Assembly: GCA_005877675.1 (NCBI GenBank)
Contig: VBNZ01000031.1
Span: 6,700-16,952, forward strand
From: Gammaproteobacteria bacterium
Lineage (GTDB): Bacteria > Pseudomonadota > Gammaproteobacteria > Xanthomonadales > Rhodanobacteraceae
Direction: 5' to 3'
DNA: 10,253 nucleotides
Under the pieces are notes generated by a model. The model was not told where the DNA came from, ran no database searches, and saw nothing but the letters and a program-made list of their open reading frames with translations. This document shows positions 6,863-10,253 of the stretch, piece by piece. The position numbers and the translations under genes are program-made. Position 1 is the stretch's first letter. Each line of letters starts with the position of its first letter.

Positions 6863-7786
6863 TCAGGCCTGTTCGCAGGGCGCATGCGGCGATTCGGCGC
6901 GTCGTGCGGCGAATCGCAGCGTGCGCCACGACCAGCCGAAGGTCATGCCGGCGGCAGCGATGAGGATCGCGCTGGCGCCGACGAACTGCCAGGCATGCAA
7001 TCGATGTCCGAATGCCAGCGCGTCGACCGCGATCGCCACGATCGGATAGATGAATGACAGCGCGCCGGTCAGGCTCGTCGGCAGTTTCTGGATCGCGCTG
7101 TACAGCAGGATGTACATGAAACCGGTGTGCACGATGCCGAGCGTGCCGAGCAAGGTCCAGGTCGCCGCGCTCGCCGGCAGTGCGTTCCAATGCACGAGCG
7201 GGGCAAGCAGCACGCTGCCGACCGTTACCTGAATCAGCGCGATCAGGTGCGGACGCACGCCCTGCAGTCGCTTGGCGACAATCGCTGCGATCGCGTAGAG
7301 GAATGCCGCGCCGAGTGCGAGCGCGATGCCGCCGACATAGTCCGCGCCGTCGGACAGGTCGGGCGTCGCGCGCACGATCAGCAACATGCCGGCGAAGGCA
7401 ACGCTGAGCCAGCCGAGCTTCGTCGCGGTGAGGCGTTCGCGAAACAGCACCGCGCCGAGGCCGACGAGCATGAACGGCTGCGTGTTGTAGACCGCGGTCG
7501 CGATCGAAATCGACGCGCGCGGATAGGCGGCAAACAGCAGCAGCCAGTTGCCGACGATGGCGACGCCGCCGAGGACCGCGAGCGCCGCCTGGCGCCAGGT
7601 TATGGCATCGCGTCGCAGGAACTTCTTCGCCGCGCAGACCAGCGCCAGCGTCACCGCGCCGAGCAGGCAGCGCCAGAAGACGATGTCGACCACCGGCGCG
7701 CCGCTGACCACGACGAACCAGCCGATCGTGCCCGAGATCGCCATTGCGGTTGTCATTTGCAGCGCGCCGCGCATCGTGTCGTTCAT
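6863..7786 (-). CDS. EamA-family (DMT superfamily) inner-membrane transporter
   Basis: A 307-residue integral membrane protein with about ten hydrophobic helices (roughly 8-28, 33-52, 67-87, 93-113, 121-138, 149-170, 180-198, 208-229, 238-256, 267-286). It consists of two tandem EamA repeats, about 10-138 and 150-282. Family marks include the Arg in FWRCLLG (residue 39) after helix 2, the ATAVYNTQPF segment ahead of FRERLT in repeat 1, and SLTGALSFIYPIVAIAVDALAFG in repeat 2. Such proteins export or import amino acids and other small metabolites; the substrate cannot be read from sequence. The start at 7786 is supported by GGAGA at 7797-7793, six bases upstream. The gene is divergent from an Lrp/AsnC regulator, a common pairing in which the regulator senses an amino acid and controls its exporter, so an amino-acid exporter is the best guess. 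Confidence 0.88.
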   Translation of the reverse strand: MNDTMRGALQMTTAMAISGTIGWFVVVSGAPVVDIVFWRCLLGAVTLALVCAAKKFLRRDAITWRQAALAVLGGVAIVGNWLLLFAAYPRASISIATAVYNTQPFMLVGLGAVLFRERLTATKLGWLSVAFAGMLLIVRATPDLSDGADYVGGIALALGAAFLYAIAAIVAKRLQGVRPHLIALIQVTVGSVLLAPLVHWNALPASAATWTLLGTLGIVHTGFMYILLYSAIQKLPTSLTGALSFIYPIVAIAVDALAFGHRLHAWQFVGASAILIAAAGMTFGWSWRTLRFAARRAESPHAPCEQA

Positions 7787-7839
7787 GATTCGTCTCCAGC
7801 CAATTCAATGGAGAAGATTTTAGTAGGCGAGATGCGATT

Positions 7840-7867
7840 TCTATATGGATTATGTTAGGATATTCAA
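7840..7867 (-). promoter_or_regulatory. Possible promoter of the EamA transporter gene
   Basis: On the minus strand TTGAAT (7867-7862, 4 of 6) is followed after 16 bases by TATAGA (7845-7840, 4 of 6). This would give a leader of roughly 50 bases before the start at 7786. It overlaps the inverted repeat at 7855-7880, so a bound regulator would affect it. Confidence 0.35.
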
Positions 7868-7880
7868 GGGTAATTCCTAA
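7855..7880. promoter_or_regulatory. Inverted repeat, candidate Lrp-type operator
   Basis: TTAGGA at 7855-7860 and TCCTAA at 7875-7880 are perfect 6-bp arms about 14 bases apart in an AT-rich 110-base divergent intergenic region. The DNA between 7810 and 7920 also holds several TTTTAG/CTAAAA-like elements (7818-7823, 7909-7914) that could be further half sites. Lrp/AsnC proteins commonly bind AT-rich degenerate palindromes next to their own gene. Binding here is inferred. Confidence 0.4.
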
Positions 7881-7896
7881 TTTTACGGTAGATAAA

Positions 7897-8361
7897 ATGT
7901 CATTTGACCTAAAATCATCTGAGCTGGACGAACTCGACCGCCGCATCCTCGAAATCCTCGTCGACGACGCGCGCATCTCGCTCAAGGAGCTCGCAAGCCA
8001 GGTCAAGCTGTCCTCGCCGAGCACCTCCGAGCGCCTGCGCCGGCTCGAAGAGCGCGGCGTGATTCGCGCGTTCACGGTCGACGTCGATCCGCGCGCACTC
8101 GGCTACGAGCTGCAGGCGATCGTGCGCATCCGGCCGATGCCGGGCAAACTCGCGGCGGTACAAAAACTCGTCGGCGAGATCCGCGAATTTTCGGAATGCG
8201 ACAAGGTGACCGGGGACGATTGCTTCGTCGGCCGTCTGCATCTGCGCTCGATCGAACAACTCGATCAGATTCTCGATCGCATCGCCGACAAAGCGGAGAC
8301 GAGCACGGCCATCGTCAAATCCCAGCCGGTGCGGCGCCGCCTGCCGCCGCTGCGTCCATGA
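7897..8361 (+). CDS. Lrp/AsnC-family transcriptional regulator
   Basis: A 154-residue regulator from the start at 7897 (MSFDLKSSELDELDRRIL); the frame is open back to an ATG at 7852, but that extension falls in the control region and lacks family similarity. Residues 9-60 form the winged helix-turn-helix, with DDARISLKELASQVKLSSPS and SERLRRLEERGVIRAFT. Residues 65-148 are the RAM effector domain, including the usual GDDCFVGRLHL turn (106-116) and the amphipathic helix SIEQLDQILDRIADKAE. Length and layout are typical of feast/famine regulators, which bind an amino acid and assemble as dimers or octamers. It is divergent from the EamA transporter gene, its likely target, and probably autoregulated through the AT-rich region between them. 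The ribosome-binding site is weak. Confidence 0.92.
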   Translation: MSFDLKSSELDELDRRILEILVDDARISLKELASQVKLSSPSTSERLRRLEERGVIRAFTVDVDPRALGYELQAIVRIRPMPGKLAAVQKLVGEIREFSECDKVTGDDCFVGRLHLRSIEQLDQILDRIADKAETSTAIVKSQPVRRRLPPLRP

Positions 8362-8402
8362 TGGAATCGCGAGCGCACAGCGCAGCCTTGGAAGTATCCG
8401 TC

Positions 8403-8435
8403 TGATCCGGCAAGATGCGTCACCTGGTCGGATCA
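8403..8435. repeat. Short inverted repeat before the small exported-protein gene
   Basis: TGATCCG at 8403-8409 and CGGATCA at 8429-8435 are perfect 7-bp arms with a 19-base loop. It lies in the 88-base gap after the Lrp gene and ends three bases before the ribosome-binding site GGAG (8438-8441) of the next gene. It could be an operator or an mRNA hairpin near the start. No T-run follows, so it is not an intrinsic terminator. Confidence 0.4.
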
Positions 8436-8449
8436 ATGGAGTCGAAAAA

Positions 8450-9040
8450 ATGCTCAAGCGCTCATCGCATCGCATTGGCTGCGCACTGCTTGCATCGCTG
8501 TGTTCGTTGTCGGCCTCGGCCGCCGTGACGCTCGATCCGGTGATCGCGGCGTATCAAAAGATGACTACCGCGCATTTCCGCTCCGAGACGACGTCCACCG
8601 ATGAGAAGGGCGCCGTGACGGCGAGCAAGACCGAATTTGAAACGCTCGATCGCATCCACCTGACTTCGACGCGCGTGGAAATCATCATGCTGCCCGAAGG
8701 CACCTGGATGCGCACCGGCGGCAACTGGAACAAGCCGCCGATCGACATGAGCGGCATGATCAAGAACTATCGCCCGCTTGGTGAAGACGCGCTGCGCTCG
8801 GCGAAGAACCTCACCGACAACGGCATGACCCTGTTTCAGGGCCAGCCCGCGCATTCCTGGACCTACGATGTGGATATTGCGGTGATGGGCATCCACGCAA
8901 ACTCGCGCATCACGACCTATCTGAGCCCGACGGGCACGATACTCGGCAGCGAAAGCGACGGCGTCGCATTGGGCCACAAGACGCACAACGTGCAGAAAGT
9001 GACCTTCGACAATTCGATACGCGTAACTGCGCCGAACTGA
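8450..9040 (+). CDS. Exported protein of unknown function
   Basis: A 196-residue protein that I do not recognise as a named family. GGAG at 8438-8441, eight bases before ATG 8450, sets the start. A signal peptide covers residues 1-24 (positive MLKRSSHR, hydrophobic core, SASA|AVT cleavage). The cysteines at 11 and 18 are not in a proper lipobox, so a soluble periplasmic or secreted protein is expected. The mature part alternates polar and hydrophobic strands (MTTAHFRSETTSTDEKGAV, DRIHLTSTRVEIIMLPEGTWM, GQPAHSWTYDV, SRITTYLSPTGTILGSESDG), reminiscent of the half-barrel LolA/LppX fold that binds lipids; this is an impression of pattern only. Its last codons and stop lie inside the first unit of a tandem repeat that continues downstream. 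It is probably a single-gene unit. Confidence 0.75.
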   Translation: MLKRSSHRIGCALLASLCSLSASAAVTLDPVIAAYQKMTTAHFRSETTSTDEKGAVTASKTEFETLDRIHLTSTRVEIIMLPEGTWMRTGGNWNKPPIDMSGMIKNYRPLGEDALRSAKNLTDNGMTLFQGQPAHSWTYDVDIAVMGIHANSRITTYLSPTGTILGSESDGVALGHKTHNVQKVTFDNSIRVTAPN

Positions 9041-9103
9041 CCTCGATCCGCGTAACCATGCAGAACTGACCGAGTCGCGTAACTGCGGCCGACAGATCGA
9101 ATC
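9021..9103 (+). repeat. Degenerate 27-29-bp tandem repeat, three units, overlapping a gene end
   Basis: Units are 9021-9049, 9050-9076 and 9077-9103. Each begins GCGTAAC and ends with a TCGATCC, CGAGTC or TCGAATC variant. The first two share GAACTGACC in the middle; the third has CGACAGA there. The stop codon of the exported-protein gene (9038-9040) is inside unit 1. Confidence 0.65.
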
Positions 9104-9139
9104 GCGCGGTGGCCGCGACCGAGTCAAGTTTCGCTCTAT

Positions 9140-9213
9140 CGTTCGTGGTGAGGTATCGAGCCACGAACGGTACGCCGCAAGCCGTCCACCCTTCGATACC
9201 TCAGGGCGAACGG
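9140..9213. repeat. Inverted pair of REP-like palindromic elements
   Basis: Element 1 (9140-9169) is a hairpin with perfect 9-bp arms CGTTCGTGG / CCACGAACG around the loop TGAGGTATCGAG. Element 2 (9189-9213) is an inverted relative: its TCGATACCTCA (9193-9203) is the exact reverse complement of 9149-9159, inside a CCCT/AGGG stem and ending GGCGAACGG. This is the BIME-like layout of REP elements. The general form resembles the dispersed CGTTCGCCCTGAG... repeats I recall from many proteobacterial genomes. Confidence 0.75.
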
Positions 9214-9257
9214 ATTTCTATGCCGTAGATTGCGCGCCAGCTATGCGGGGATTTCGC

Positions 9258-9323
9258 GCCAGCGCGAACGACACGCCAGTGCGAACGGCATGCCAGTGCG
9301 AACGGCACGCCGGCGCGAACGGG
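9258..9323 (+). repeat. 17-bp tandem repeat (minisatellite), about 3.9 units
   Basis: Units start at 9258, 9275, 9292 and 9309 (the last is 15 bases). The consensus is GCCAGTGCGAACGGCAC, with one to three changes per unit; units 2 and 3 differ only at the last base. The array ends directly at the possible -10 box TAGAAT upstream of the icmF-type gene, so copy-number changes could alter its expression. Confidence 0.8.
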
Positions 9324-9803
9324 TAGAATAGAAGGATCGCTGATCTGAAGACTCCGTCATGAGCACGACCGCCAAGAACGTCTCCCCCGCGCGCGAACCG
9401 TCGACGGAGGCGACGCCGCTGCGTTTCGTCACCGCGGCGAGCCTGTTCGACGGCCACGATGCCGCGATCAATATCATGCGCCGGCTGATCCAGGCGCAGG
9501 GCGCCGAGGTGATCCATCTCGGCCACAACCGCGCGGTCGAAGATGTCGTGCGCGCGGCGCTGCAGGAAGACGCCGACGCCATCGCGTTGTCGTCGTAAAG
9601 TACATGGTCGACATGCTGCGCGAGCGCGGTGCGGGCCACATCCGCGTGTTCGGCGGCGGCGGCGGCACGATCACGCCAGAGGAAATCGCCGAGCTGCAGG
9701 CCTACGGCGTCGAGCGCATCTACCACCCGAACGACGGCATGCACATGGGCCTCGTGCAGATGATCGAGGACGTGGTGGCTCGCGCGCGTGGCGCGCGCGC
9801 TGC

Positions 9804-9834
9804 GGGACTCGGGACTCGGGACTCGGGACTCGGG
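9804..9834 (+). repeat. GGGACTC 7-mer array, left copy, inside icmF linker
   Basis: Four perfect head-to-tail copies of GGGACTC (9804-9831) plus GGG. In the gene's frame it encodes GLGTRDSGLG. It is preceded by CGCGCGCGTGGCGCGCGCGC (9781-9800), a purine-pyrimidine alternating stretch. The array pairs with the inverted copy at 10004-10033. Confidence 0.9.
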
Positions 9835-10003
9835 AAAAGCGAGCATCCTCACCTTGATGACGAGATCGCCATCGGCAAGATGCTGTCTGCAATTGAAGAC
9901 GGCGAATTTTCCGAAGCGGAATTGGTGCGACTCCGCAAGCAGTGGCAACTTGGCGCTTTCGAGTCGCGTGGCCATGACCAAGAGCCTCGCGTTACGCGCA
10001 TTT

Positions 10004-10033
10004 CCGAGTCCCGAGTCCCGAGTCCCGAGTCCC
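10004..10033 (-). repeat. GGGACTC 7-mer array, right inverted copy, inside icmF linker
   Basis: Four perfect copies of GAGTCCC (10006-10033) preceded by CC, i.e. the left array inverted. It encodes SESRVPSPES just before the GTPase P-loop. Together the two arrays form an inverted repeat of about 30 bases separated by about 169 bases; beyond the arrays the similarity extends only a few bases (GGGAAAA versus GGAAA). Confidence 0.9.
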
Positions 10034-10253
10034 ATCTTTGCCCCGTCCTAGGCATCACCGGCACCGGCGGCGCGGGCAAGTCTTCCGTCGTCGATGAACT
10101 CGTGCTGCGCTTCCTGCACGCGTTCCCCGAGATGCACATCGCCGTGCTCGCGGTCGATCCGACGCGGCGGCGCTCGGGCGGCGCGCTGCTCGGCGATCGC
10201 ATCCGCATGAACTCGCTGCGTTCCAAGCGCGTGTTCATGCGCTCGATGGCGAC

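Larger units (their letters stand above)
9041..9358. other. Repeat-rich intergenic region, 318 bases
   Basis: No credible coding region was found on either strand; open frames here are short and lack similarity or ribosome-binding sites. The stretch holds the end of the 27-29-bp tandem repeat, an inverted REP-like pair, and a 17-bp minisatellite. After these comes TAGAAT (9324-9329, 5 of 6 to a -10 box) without a recognisable -35, about 30 bases before the icmF start. GCGAACGG occurs both at the right end of the REP pair and in the minisatellite units. Confidence 0.6.
9359..10253 (+). pseudogene. icmF: Fused coenzyme-B12 acyl-CoA mutase (IcmF type), frameshifted by a small deletion; runs off the right edge
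   Basis: IcmF fuses a cobalamin-binding domain, a MeaB-like GTPase chaperone and the mutase substrate domain; it interconverts isobutyryl-CoA and n-butyryl-CoA, and in some forms isovaleryl-CoA and pivalyl-CoA. Residues 21-58 (RFVTAASLFDGHDAAINIMR onward) match the B12 domain start, with Asp31 and the cobalt-ligating His33. The frame then hits TAA at 9596-9598 right after AIALSS. The next frame, from 9598, resumes with KYMVDMLRERG, FGGGGGTITPEEIAELQAYG, a linker, and the P-loop GITGTGGAGKSS (10051-10086) with SGGALLGDRIRMN, open to the edge. Intact homologues, from memory, carry about nine residues of the YQGGHxEYF type at the gap, so about 25 bases (1 modulo 3) are missing. The loss removes a cobalamin-contact segment as well as the frame. 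The linker contains two opposed 7-mer arrays. Assembly error remains possible. Confidence 0.85.

Noticed and set aside
9596..9600. Programmed frameshift in icmF
   Set aside because: There is no slippery heptamer or stimulatory structure at the site, and a stretch of conserved residues is missing, so a shift alone would not restore the protein.
9804..10033. CRISPR-like or transposon interpretation of the 7-mer arrays
   Set aside because: The units are 7 bp and contiguous without spacers, there is no transposase, and I could not identify a target-site duplication around the segment.
9241..10035. 264-codon minus-strand open frame with SPESR repeats
   Set aside because: It is antisense to the B12 and linker parts of icmF; its repeats are just the GGGACTC arrays read backwards.
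1..10253. A new defence system, gene cluster for a natural product, or prophage fragment
   Set aside because: All intact genes belong to ordinary housekeeping or regulatory families in separate transcription units; nothing links them as one system.

Overview
The window is GC-rich, tightly packed chromosomal DNA. It most resembles a gammaproteobacterium of the Xanthomonadales (Rhodanobacteraceae or Lysobacteraceae type). That placement is inferred from three things: the gene content (isovaleryl-CoA dehydrogenase, a fused IcmF-type mutase, periplasmic aspartyl protease), inverted REP-like elements ending in GGCGAACGG, and arrays of the 7-mer GGGACTC. I recall such repeats from Xanthomonas and Lysobacter genomes but could not run a search. 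There are no rRNA or tRNA genes, phage genes, transposases or CRISPR arrays.

Layout. (1) Positions 1-648, minus: the 5' part of an isovaleryl-CoA dehydrogenase gene (leucine catabolism), broken by a small internal deletion and frameshift near 489. (2) 756-3200, minus: a transmembrane Ser/Thr kinase with a periplasmic Cache-like sensor. (3) 3290-4926, plus: a TetR-family repressor and an alpha/beta hydrolase. An identical 20-bp sequence, in opposite orientation, lies inside a predicted promoter of each gene, so this looks like a self-contained, autoregulated pair. (4) 5010-6845, plus: an exported protein with an N-terminal LolA-like region, two retropepsin-like aspartyl protease domains and a PDZ domain. 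(5) 6863-7786, minus, and 7897-8361, plus: a divergent pair of an EamA/DMT transporter and an Lrp/AsnC regulator around an AT-rich control region. (6) 8450-9040, plus: a small exported protein of unknown function. (7) 9021-9323: a repeat-rich stretch with three unrelated repeat types (27-29-bp tandem, inverted REP pair, 17-bp minisatellite). (8) 9359 to the right edge, plus: a fused coenzyme-B12 acyl-CoA mutase gene (icmF type). It has lost a conserved piece of its cobalamin domain through a frameshifting deletion, and its inter-domain linker carries two opposed arrays of a 7-bp repeat.

How the parts relate. The two broken genes, at opposite ends of the window, both act on branched-chain acyl-CoAs. 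Each has lost a short conserved segment whose length is 1 modulo 3. They may mark decay of that pathway or an assembly problem. The intact genes form three independent modules: kinase sensor, TetR/hydrolase, and Lrp/transporter. I do not see a previously undescribed multi-gene system. The most informative signals are the duplicated TetR operator, the in-frame repeat arrays in icmF and the two gene-breaking deletions.
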